Positions 46,636-56,908 of a DNA stretch of 64,000 bases are shown one piece after another. The stretch lies in contig JBAJFE010000038.1 in assembly GCA_037903355.1 (NCBI GenBank), forward strand, positions 2,170,001-2,234,000, read 5' to 3'. Each line of letters starts with the position of its first letter. The first letter of the stretch is position 1. Both the position numbers and the translations under genes were made by a program. The DNA comes from Trichuris trichiura. Lineage: Eukaryota; Nematoda; Enoplea; Trichinellida; Trichuridae. The notes beneath the pieces are model-generated. The model had not been told where the DNA came from. It saw only the letters and a program-made list of their open reading frames with translations, and made no database searches.

Positions 46636-46847
46636 GTGGTTTCTTGGTACGGGAGCGTATGTTTTCATAATACAAAAGTTTTATTACGGAAGTATTCCCG
46701 TTTAATGTGCTAAATAACTCCGGAGCTTCGGAGAAGTTACATCCGTAATTCACAACCGCTGAAGACGGGTCTCGGTCGACCCGAAAGCTCCGGAGTTATT
46801 TAGCACATTAAACGGGAATACTTCCGTAATGAAACTTTTGCATTATG
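46636..46847 (+). mobile_element. Hammerhead-like hairpin retro-insert, 212 bp
   Basis: Flanked by the 14-bp duplication AAGTTTAACACAAT (46,622-46,635 and 46,848-46,861). Inverted arms of about 55 bp surround the core on the plus strand: CTGAAGA (46,759-46,765), stem GGGTC/GACCC, GAAAGC (46,783-46,788), followed by AACGGGAATACTTCCGTAAT. Its left end GGTACGGGAGCG is shared with the inserts at 47,395 and 59,002. The left arm lacks a second core. Confidence 0.88.
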
Positions 46848-47394
46848 AAGTTTAACACAATCATTTTAAGATTGATAATAAACAAAAAATGAAACGAAAA
46901 AGATATATAAATGGAAACTTTAACGAGATGATAAAACAATAATAAAATAAAGCGAAAGACTATCTGAAAGGTATATCAGAAGTGAAAATATTAAGCAGTA
47001 CGATACATAGATGGCTTTTCTCATTTCTACTTCCCCTCCGTTGGCATTTCAACCTCCTACTGCTACTGATCACAAAGGTCTTCTTTCCTTCATACTTCGT
47101 TAACGTTTCTTTTTTATGTCATAGTCTTCGTAGAATTGTTTTTCAGGTATATTTTTACGGGAACTGGAGCGTTTATTTTTCGCGAAGATTGTTTAAAGCC
47201 CCGAAAATAAAGAGCAGTTTACACGAACTACACCAGCTAGCTTCCGTAAAAGTATACCCTTTCACTTTATTCTGCTATTATTTTATCATCTCGTTAATGT
47301 TTTTATTTTGATGTGGTTGTATTTACATTTTTCTTTTTTGTCATTAAAACAAAATTTAAACTTTTTAAGTATTATTATATTATTTCATTTCCTT

Positions 47395-47540
47395 TTGAAA
47401 ACATGATGCTTTTGTACGGGAGCGTGTGTTTTCATATTGAAAAATATCTTTATTATGGATTATCTCCCGTTGTGAAGTAAAACAAAATCTTATTGTTTTA
47501 CTTCACAACGGGAGATAATCCGTAATAAAGATATTTTTCA
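47395..47540. mobile_element. Core-less hairpin member of the same family
   Basis: A 146-bp insertion with a 13-bp duplication ATTTCATTTCCTT (47,382-47,394 and 47,541-47,553). It starts with GCTTTTGTACGGGAGCG as its relatives do. It is a near-perfect palindrome of ATCTCCCGTTGTGAAG arms meeting at AAAATCTTATTG. The whole hammerhead region is absent, so the hairpin alone can be mobilised or the core was lost during copying. Confidence 0.85.
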
Positions 47541-48025
47541 ATTTCATTTCCTTATTCTTTAGTTCTGTTTCAGCATAGATGATTACAGGTGTCAGCTTTC
47601 TTCACTGCTAAAACTCGCGTTCTTTCTCCTTGAAGTGACTCCAGTGTGTCCTGAACCTAATGCCTGCGTGGCCCTATTAGTAGGTGCTGACAGCGGGCGA
47701 AGTGAGCATACCGAAGGCTCCGCAAATACAGAGCAGTTTTTATGGGAATCGAACTGGTTTACTTTCCGCATAACTACATACAAATAAGTATTGCTGATTA
47801 ACTTGAGAAACCGCTTTCAAAACTACCGAAATTAAATTTCAATTTTCATCGTGAAAGTTTGAAACATTGCAACAAAATGTGATGCTGACACCTCCTGTTA
47901 GCATTTTTCAACACGTATTACAAATGATACTTTATAAGATAAGAAAACGATCTGTATTTTAAGTCTTTCATTCAGTTTTATAATTTGCCTGAAACAATCC
48001 GTTTCTTTAAATGTAAGCTCAGACA

Positions 48026-48059
48026 GCTTTTCGGACGCGACTGGTCCTGTTGTCGTCAG
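48026..48059 (-). repeat. Isolated hammerhead-like motif
   Basis: The minus strand reads CTGACGA, a spacer, a stem GGAC/GTCC, then GAAAAGC. The order of the pieces matches the family but the spacer after CTGACGA is longer. No arms or target duplication were found. Confidence 0.35.
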
Positions 48060-48745
48060 TCATTGACGAATCGCGTCTCGAATGGTATCTCTGTCAATAA
48101 AACGGTTTGCCCCAACTAAATGATGAAATTCCGAGACGCCGTTACAAAGCACTATGCTTTCAAGCTCTTCCATGCAAGTGTAACCATCAATAAACGCATT
48201 TTTGCACAGGATTCAAGTTGCTGTCATCATAGCTATTAATTTTTGCATTGGAAAGCTTTTTCTCTGCCATTTTTGACAAGGTGAAAACTGTGTGAAGCGA
48301 AAAATAAGATACTTTTCATTATAGTGATGATAATGAATTAATGAAGGTTTGAGCCCATTTTTGAAATATCTTTGCACGGCCAGCGGATCTCGTTAATGAA
48401 AAAGGCAGTACTTTAAACCTTTCTGAATTTTTCTCTGTTTTCAACTGGCGCACAAAAAGCATTACCAAACATTGTTTACACGAAGGGTTTTTACGAAATT
48501 GAAGACATGTCCTAATAATAGCTGTTGCATAACTCATTCCTTTTTTATTGAACTCATTAATTTATACAAGCATTTAGAGGCCGCTTGTGGAATATTTAAT
48601 TTATGGTGCTTGTGCGTTTTTGCGTCGCGTGAACAGGAGGCGAACTAAACGTTCGGTTGCAACGAGTGAGCCTTGGTGGATATAGCTTTCATTTGGCCTT
48701 TTGAACTACTTTCTTTCCCAGCAACTGCGGCGTTCGCTGATTAGC

Positions 48746-48847
48746 AATCTTCGTTCAAGGTCGTGTAAGTGCTTTAATAAAATTCCTTAAGCGGTTAATC
48801 TTCGTTCAAGGTCGTGTAAGTGCTTTAATAAAATTCCTTAAGCAGTT
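48746..48847. repeat. 51-bp tandem duplication
   Basis: Two head-to-tail copies of a 51-bp unit beginning AATCTTCGTTCAAGG, almost identical (one GCGG/GCAG difference near the end of the unit). Recent slippage or unequal exchange is the simplest explanation. Confidence 0.85.
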
Positions 48848-50620
48848 ACCTTTCCATGTTGAAAGAAGTGGCTTCTTAATCATTGATTATTTGCTTTTAA
48901 AAGAGTGTGTGGCTCTGGTGAAAGTAAGCATATAATTGAAACAGCGTTGAAGCTGCGTTTCGTGGTTTGCAATGAATGCAATGAAAAACGTATGTATAAG
49001 AACGAGCTGACAGTGCAATTGTCAAACAGTACTTTCTGCTTATTTGGTTAACATAAAACCAAGGAAGTCCAAAAGCAGTCGTCAATAAGTGTTGTTGTTT
49101 TCTCCCGGTAAGTTATCTTATGGTAGAACGAATGGGAAAGAAAGCGCAATTGAAGACTGGAGCGCGAGCAAAAGTGTGCGGCATATTTCATGTTTTGCTC
49201 ACTAGCTGATTGATAGCATCTGAAAAAGAAAAATTTAAACCGTTGAACAGCCTTTGGGCGATTCACTTTAAGCACCAAACGGCTGGAAAAATGTTGCTCA
49301 CCTGTTGCGCCAGTTTCGCAAGCTCATATGGCAGTCATTTAAAAAGCGTGTTCAACTCTTGTTCGACTAATCTTGTCTTAATCTCACTTTTTCCATTACG
49401 AAGACCGAATTCCCGATTTCTACGTCATTCACGTGGTTGCGCTTCGTTTTTCTTCGAAAAGGCAGCTCGCTTTGAGCTCCGTTTGCTAATGAATTGTTTG
49501 CTGGAAATCGCTAACGTTTAAACGAGTTGAACGAAAAAGTCCTTTTTAATTCTCAACCAAATCGAAGTGAATTTTAATGTTTTTAAAATATTCCACTTGT
49601 GCAGTACGGGAACCTTTACCGATATCTCTTTCCTATCCAAAACCAAAACGTCGATTTGCTGACTGCATTCAGGGTCTCGAAGCGCAAACTACGCCGGCGG
49701 ATAATTATTATAATCATGAAATGTATTTTTACTCGTTGGAACGACAGCGTAAAAGTTTTCGCAAGCTGCTACACTAAAATGGGCGTTGACATTCATGCCC
49801 ATTAAGCTGCAACGCAGTGTTGAAACGCGCGCAAGCATTTGCCGACCAAACTTTCAGATGAAAAGCAGTACGCAGTCCTGCACGTCCAGTGAATTCAGCT
49901 AAGCTGGCAGAAAGCCCATATCATTTGCATATTGGTTCCTTGAAAAACCACTCTTCAAATTGGTGGCACTTTACATTCTAAAAAAGTGATTAACTTATCA
50001 ATAAATCTTAACAACTTGGGTAGCCTGTAGACATATGGTTCGTTGCGCTACTGTCATGTCAATAAGACAGATCCATACAGTTGGCGCAATCCTCGAATGC
50101 GCTCTTTTTGCATTCTGGAATGAGGCACTTGAAAAGAAATATTTTCGAAACACTATATAAACGATCAGTTCTAGTTCGGAAAGACTGTGGCGCAGGAACG
50201 TAAAAAAGATAAAGCATTTTTCTTCGTTGAAGCACTCGATTAGTCTTTTAAAGTTATTTTCTTTCCAAAGTTCGCGACAAGTTGTAGTTCCAGTTTGGAA
50301 TAAAAGAACTTGACAAAATAACGCAAGTTGAAAGCATATTTTAGTCAGGTTTGATTCTATCTACGCTTTGCGCAAAGGCATGTCTTGCGGATCAAATTAT
50401 AGTTTTGGAAGATTAAAGTATTAACTTCATTGAAAGCGAAAGTTAACTTGGTCCCGCGATTTGCTCTTTACCTTCCGCAAATACTTCCACCTTTTCAAAA
50501 GGAGCAGAAATCGCTCATTACTTCCTTTTCGTAATGCGCAAATGGTTTTCAGTAGGTTTTTTATTTGCAAAGGTTGCGTGCGCTGCGAAACTTCCACCGA
50601 ACGGCTAATCAATAAATCTA

Positions 50621-51041
50621 TTAATCTCCCATAGGTTTTTGTTTATAATATTGGTGTGTTCCTGTGTCGAGATGCACGCTTTTCTTCTCCTCCTGAATGT
50701 GCTTTCTTAGCGTACTGTGGATTGCAGGTTTTGATATTTTGCGGGTCGGCATCGTGCCCTTCTTGGGTGCTACATTGTAACCGGTCACAATTGGGATGCT
50801 ACCGCCCGACAAGTCGGAGGTAATTCGACTTAATCTCCACTGGCCGCTTATGGTCATTTGTTCCAGGTTGTCCTTTGCAAAACACGCGCCAAGACGTCTC
50901 GCCCGCCTCTTCAACTCTATCGGCCTCCTTGTAAGAAAGACCTTGTCGTTTGATTTCAGTTTGCTTTGCTAGTCGTCGCCCTTGATCTTGCCGTCTTAGT
51001 TGGTCTCCTAAAGGAGCATAATGGGCTAATTGGTTGCTCAC
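50621..51041 (-). CDS. Hypothetical small basic protein (uncertain)
   Basis: Two overlapping minus-strand frames (51,041-50,799 and 50,914-50,621) together look coding-like: charged and basic, ending after TGTHQYYKQKPMGD. The switch between frames lacks an obvious intron of usual size and no ATG start is clear. I do not recognise the family. It would be divergent from the MIF4GD-like gene starting at 51,302. Confidence 0.3.
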
Positions 51042-51301
51042 TTTTCGTTCGTCTTATCGTCGCTCTTACCTCTGCTCAAAAGCGTGTCACAAGCGGCCGT
51101 TAAGTGCTCCTTTCGCAGTTGGAGCGCCACCGTTGATAACCGGTTTGCATGCCGTCTCACGCGTAAATATCCATTCAACCGAGCGGTTGGGGTTTCTATG
51201 ACTTTTTGTTTTTGCTTTTTACCATTTAACCGGTCAGACTCGTTTGAGAATGCCGATAAATGCTTTGATGCCCCATTGTAGACTTGCGCAAGAAGGAGAA
51301 G

Positions 51302-52656
51302 ATGACAAAGTCGTTGGAAAATCTTTGCGAAAAGTTAACCGACAATAATGTACCACCACCATCGGACGACAATGTCGAGCAGCAGAAGGAACCTTCACCC
51401 TTGCGTAAGCGCCTAGTGCCGGAAAAATCTCTATTAATCGTTCTTTTCTTTTCTACTATCCAGCGGTCGTTGTTCGTCGTTCAAAACCCATCAATCGAGC
51501 AGTTCATAATCGCTTATCCGTACCATCATTCCATAGACTTGGATTATCTACAGGAACGGAAGCGCGCTTTCATTCGGGCCTTTCCAGGCCTCCTGGTTTG
51601 AAAAGATTGCCAGAAACGGTGGTCAAAGAGTCGAACCGCAAAAAGGAGCTATCAGAGGTCGAGTTCAAAAGGGCCGAGGAGACCTTCGCCTCTTTGCAAA
51701 TGGCGAATGATAAAAACGTTGCTGTTTGGCTGGAATGTACGCGCTATGCCGCCTTTACCTTCTTTGGAAATGTGGATATGCTAATTTTCAGCCAAATGCT
51801 CATCGGGCGAACAAGCAGCATCCATAGCTCAAGTTCTTGTTCAGCTAGCAATCGAAGGTGGAAAACCTAAATCCGTCGTTGCCAAACTATGTCACGTTCT
51901 GCTCAACGTAGATATTAATAGATCATTGCAATCGATCGTCCGTTCTCGCATTGATGTTCCTTTAAGTGTCCCTCATACCAAGAATTCCACAATGGTTTGC
52001 TAGCCGGTTGCAATCAGTACTTTGACCGCCGAGAGAAACTGCGTCAAGAGTATTGCACGTAAGAGATTGAAGCACATCTTGAGATTTTCAAATGCCTTTT
52101 ACTTGTTTTTTTTTACAAATAGATATTGGCTGGAATTTATGTCCTTTTTATCCGAACTATGCACGGACACAGTGTTCACTTCCCAAGGTGGGCACGTTGT
52201 TGAAATCAGTCATCATGACGTGAAGAACTTTTCTTTTTCCAGAACAGTTGGCATCTATCGTCTTCGCCGTATTCAACTATTTGCTTTCGGCACCAGTCCT
52301 TGAGACCATTAAAATGGAAGAGGTAAGAGAGGCGATCAGTCACTTTGCCTTCCTGACGTAAACCCCCTTTTTCCAGCTTGAATGTGTAATCTCATCATTG
52401 CTTAACGTTGGCTACAGCTTGGAACGTCAGTATCCAGACCGCCTTACCGACTTGAGAAACACCTTTCGCAATTCGTTCATTCAAGCCAAGGAACCATGGG
52501 TACGCAAGGTAATAGGCTACTGTTTAAGCACAGCTTCGTCAATCATTTTCAAATGGTCAGATGATTCTACTTCTTATCGAGCTCAGCGCCGGCAGTTGGC
52601 GCCTCAGTGATAACGCCAGCCGTTACTACTATCAAACTACCAGCGGGGCCGTTTAA
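51302..52656 (+). CDS. MIF4GD: MIF4G-domain protein, MIF4GD/SLIP1-like
   Basis: Cytoplasmic MIF4G-domain protein. SLIP1/MIF4GD links the histone-mRNA stem-loop binding protein to eIF4G in translation. The start ATG (51,302) opens a low-complexity N terminus. After small introns come helical repeats: IAQVLVQLAIEGGKPKSVVA, FDRREKLRQEY, WLEFMSFLSELC, then QLASIVFAVFNYLL, ECVISSLLNVGYSLE, and the last exon LLLIELSAGSWRL ending with the family's RYYYQTT. Stop at 52,654-52,656. The C-terminal match to MIF4GD (Leu-rich helix, then YYY) is why I prefer it to PAIP1. The N terminus is longer than in vertebrate MIF4GD. Confidence 0.78.
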
Positions 52657-52759
52657 ATGATTCGTACGTGATGTCTGTAGTGCCTATCTCTTGCAAAAGA
52701 TATGCAGGTTCGACCGCCGGCGCTTGAACGAACTGATCCTTAGAAATTCACATTGTTCA

Positions 52760-52936
52760 CCACCTTGCCTGCTGTAGCTTTCATTAAACGAAGTTCCGCC
52801 AGAGCGAAAGCTTACTTTTAATATCGGCAAGCGTGCTTTTATGGACGATGCACTATCAGTTATTTATGGCAACGACGCAGCCCGTGGTCGCAGGACTATG
52901 GGTGCTTTCGTTTTTGAACGACTAAAGAAGGTCTAG
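52760..52936 (+). other. Short coding-like tail, unidentified
   Basis: An open stretch ending in a stop at about 52,936 reads like a C-terminal exon: basic, then MDDALSVIYGNDAARG, then GAFVFERLKKV. It follows the MIF4GD-like stop by about 150 bp and may be an alternative last exon or the end of a tiny gene. No family recognised. Confidence 0.3.
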
Positions 52937-53031
52937 ACAAACGGTATATGCCTCTAACCCAAATTGTCAACTGCCAAAAAGGTTCAAATACGATTGTGGG
53001 CCAAAGCTGCCGCCGTCTTGTCGCCGACGGC

Positions 53032-56000
53032 TCACATCCAACCGCCGGTTAGCTTGTGGAACAGCTCTTCGTTCAGACATTGCGTCTGATCCTTGGAACG
53101 CATGGAACAGAAAATGTAACCGCCGATGAACTCATGCGGCACTTTGCAATCGGCTGACAAGCAGCTGAATTCAACGTCCTCTTCTTCGAACTGAATCTAA
53201 ATATAAATACTGTCTGTGTGCTGCATGTTGCACAGGCGGGGCTAAAAGGAAAGACAATGTTAAACGGAGAGCACTCACAAAAAGGCGCTTGATTTCCCAG
53301 TTGACGTGCCATCGTTTCATACTGCAGAATCGCCATGTCTTAACAGAGTCGCCCGTTTCCAAGTTCATTCTTATGATCCTATTGTAGGCTATGGCAATCA
53401 GCTCCTGCGCATTAAAGCAACGTAATAACAATATTTAAAGGCTCTCAGTAGAATTTACCGGTTTGCGCGCGTTGCTGAATCGAACGACGAAGTAATGAAT
53501 GCCATATTCGGGCAGCGCTTGCCAAGCTCGAATGTATTGCAGCTTAGCATCGTTCATCGATAGATGGTTAACATTCTGATGGGCTTCCAGTACGCGTTGG
53601 ACAATTGACTGTCTTGTGCGAATCTTCTTGGCGTACTTAAGCGGCAGGTACTCTTCTGGCGTGAAGTCAATAGGAGGTACAGTGACCGAATGACCATGAG
53701 ATGGGTGACTGGGTGCCGGATGTTGCATATCCAAAAGACGTCTTATTGAATCAACCTCCGTTAAGTATGAAGAGTCTGCCATGGTCTTTCCTTTGGCGGC
53801 CAGTTTACACGCAGCCAACCATCTTGCATATTGGTACTCCTAGAAAAAAAATAGCGAGGTTAATGCTGAAAAAGAGCTGAGCCAGCTTGAATACTGTATC
53901 GCAGCGAATCCAAAACTCTGTCATGCCTTCGGCAGAGGGAATCAGCAATTTTAGGGAATATTTGCTTTCCGGAAGATTAACCTCTTGGCTTATTTCGCAT
54001 CCTTTCAAAAAAATTCTGCCCATCGGTTGACCTTGACTGGCTGAGGACGACGGATACCATGATATGTACAAATCGCGCAGGGTGAAATACGCGCGTCGCC
54101 AACCTTTCAGACTGATCTTTTTTGGTCTACGGTAGTAATGGACAAATTAGTGTACTGACTTGGGGAAGCTATTATCGTCATCATACCTATAAAAACGTAG
54201 ATAGTCGGACAACTCTGGCACGGACGTAATGTCGCGACCATGGTGATTGAAAGAGGAAATTTCCAGCGAATTTTCCAACTCATTCAACATCAGGTCAACA
54301 TCGTTGGCCGAATGGTTGGCCACCTCTTCGGTCATGTTTTCGTATCGCAGTTGTACCTGCAGCTGCAAAGCGGCAAACATGAAAGCTTCTTCCTCGGTGC
54401 TGTCGATTTCTTCGAGAAGGATGGCCCACTTGGCCTGCTCGTAGATTTGATTGATCCTCACTGGATCGTACTTTAGATTCAGATCAAAAAAGCACATGAA
54501 CTTGAAGCGCAGGAGCACCATCTGATTCTCCACAATGCCTTGTTCGAGCAGGGACCGACTTGAATCGAGCCAACCTTGATTGATGGCAGCCTTTTGCGCG
54601 TATGTTTTTGGTCGAAACAAACTGTTCAAAACGTCCGGCGACAAGACGGACGGACTGTTGATCAGCGACTGATCGAAATTTTCCGTCGTCGTTTCCGATT
54701 CGGCAAAGGCGTTTGCAATGTAGGGTTTTCCTTGGACAGCATGGGCGCCACCAATGCCGTCTTCCCATTGCGGAGAACCCCGGCTCGGCGACGGTACCCG
54801 AAGAACGTACGGAGTGGATATGTTGGTACCATTCTGCGTGGCAAAAATTTGCATTTCAACTAATTTTAAGTTCAAAAATAGAGGGCCAAACTCACCGCAG
54901 ACATATGCTTAGGCGTAGGCGGCAACGAAGCCGCCTGATTGACTGACCGAAGAGAGTAATTCATCGTTGCGGACGGTTGCCGTTCGATGGAAAAGTTTAA
55001 TTCGCTGTCCTGATGGGGCGTCGAGAGGTTGTGAGCAGACTGGGAATGGCCAGTTCCCTTCCTCTGACTGACATTTGTCAAGCTGCCCCGTTTTTCTAGC
55101 GTAGCACCGCCATTGCCATTGCCTCTTCCCCAAAATTCCGGCTCTATACAGCGCTTCAGTGACAACTCTTCCGGATGGCGAATTCCTGAACAGGGAAAAT
55201 GACCAAAGCAGATTAAAAATAATAATGAAGGCGGCTACCAAGTTCCTTGCAGAGATGTACAACTGCCTTAAATACGGGAACGCTGAAATCCAACCTCAAA
55301 GTTATGCACTGCAAATCGGGAAGCTGTATGCGTGCCAATTTATGCATTGGGGTAAAATGAAGCAAGGAATCGGCAGCAACACCATATCTAGACAATGAAG
55401 TTTACAAGCTGCGCGTAAGTACGAAAAAGACCTACTGATCAAGGGTTGATCGGGTATGAGTCAACCATCTGAATTTTTTTGGCCACCATAATGCGTGATC
55501 AGACCAGTCGCGCGTTATGTCTACAATCAACAACCGTAAATAGCTGCGCATTGCTCAGGTACATATACCTGTGCAACCTTTTTAAATTGATAGTTACAGT
55601 TAATATCAAAAATTTTGCACGTACGGAAAAATATTAGACATATCGCATGAACTGTAAAATCAAAAATATAAAATTCGGGCGCATATATTCGTCTCTTTCC
55701 CTTTACACTGCCAATATGACGATAATGGCCAGAACATAATAGATTTAAAAATTGCATCCTGCATTCTTTTACATACTGTAATTTTTAAAAAGCATGCATC
55801 TCAATCTAGTCCGGCAGCTGACATTCGTAAAATGCCTAAGGTATCATCGATTTTGAAAAACGGCCACACGTGCTCGTACCGCAGACAAAGCCGCAGCTGC
55901 GCAGCCGCAGCGCAAGTGCCACCAACTGTTTATGTTCAAGTGGCGGACAACGCAGCCGACGCGTCGCCAGGCAAAAGCGAATGAAGGCAAACCCTTGAAG

Positions 56001-56634
56001 TCCTGAAATTAGTAGCCGGTCGCATTCTTACTTCGCTAGCTCATTCTGTAAGCGTTAGAAAAATTGTTAGATGATGCAAACAGAATGCCAACTTTGCTCA
56101 GCGATAATTAAGAACCGGCAGCTAGTACGAACACTGCACAACATTCGATAAACGTGTTGAATAGAGGCGTCAAGAAAATTATTAGCACTAGCAATCTTCT
56201 GCCATTTCCAATGGGAATGCGCTGCACAACTAAAGCATTAACTGCTGGAACAACTTCCGGTCAACGAATAGACGGCATGTTTGGAATGCAAACTAGTTCC
56301 GCCCGAACTGGTCAAACATTACAATTTTACAAACTGGACATTCCTACGAAGCTTAAGTTCTAGAAGCGATGAGAATCTTCACGCAATTATAGCATTTCAT
56401 GCGCAAGAAATAAGTAGCGATCATGTTCGAATTGGCAAAATGCCAAGATAACAATTTCTAGACAAATTGTGGTCATGGCGGACTTATTTGCTCACCCAAA
56501 TCTTCCACCAGACGCAGCATCACTCCTCCGATGTGCATATCTCCTCGCACCCGAAATTTTCGCGTGACGTTCAAATCGCTCACATAAATGGTCAAGACCC
56601 AGGTGCCGTCGCCAACGACGGCACCATTGGCCAT
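53032..56634 (-). CDS. FERMT: Kindlin (FERMT / UNC-112 type integrin activator)
   Basis: Cytoplasmic adaptor that binds integrin beta tails with talin at attachment sites. The ATG at 56,634 starts the F0 region: [28 protein letters not shown]. Next come [28 protein letters not shown], a spliced [13 protein letters not shown], and a long F1 insertion rich in Ser and Asn. F2 is split by a PH domain ([13 protein letters not shown], 54.1-53.9 kb), followed by [14 protein letters not shown]3 has [18 protein letters not shown], and the end is [11 protein letters not shown]...[10 protein letters not shown]. About nine exons, small introns, nothing broken. In vertebrate kindlins the F3 motif is Gln-Trp; here it is Arg-Trp. 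The 3' end faces MIF4GD-like tail to tail (375 bp). The 5' end is 274 bp from SEPSECS. Confidence 0.95.
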
Positions 56635-56908
56635 AATGGCAACGGCCGTGGGATCAATGGTGGCTGGTCAACGGCGAAGCTATAAGCTTCGAAACAGTGG
56701 AAAAACAACTGCACCGAAACAACAGCCACGCTAAGATTTCAGGAGAACAGTACGAAAAATTATCTTCGTGAATTGCAGGCTCATAGCGCGTCTACTGTAT
56801 TTTTCTCCGTACTCGTGAGGGTGTCTGTTCGTAGAGAAAAGTAGTTAGCTAAGAAGTTTTACTTAGAGTCTGAATGTTTGCAATGCTTTGGTAGAGTCAC
56901 AGTTTTAT
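56635..56908. promoter_or_regulatory. Shared head-to-head promoter of kindlin and SEPSECS
   Basis: Only 274 bp separate the two start codons, which point away from each other. Both promoters and 5' leaders must fit here unless upstream exons exist. No TATA box is obvious on either strand, as expected for housekeeping genes. Confidence 0.6.

Larger units (their letters stand above)
47560..51290. other. Long intergenic stretch with minor repeats
   Basis: No credible gene apart from the short minus-strand frames noted at 50.6-51.0 kb. A hammerhead-like motif lies at 48,026-48,059 (minus) and a 51-bp tandem duplication at 48,746-48,847. Other open frames here start at non-ATG codons and show no domains. 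Confidence 0.4.

Noticed and set aside
49210..49521. 103-codon plus-strand frame in the 47-51 kb gap
   Set aside because: Non-ATG start, no domain and no neighbouring exon with matching splice sites.
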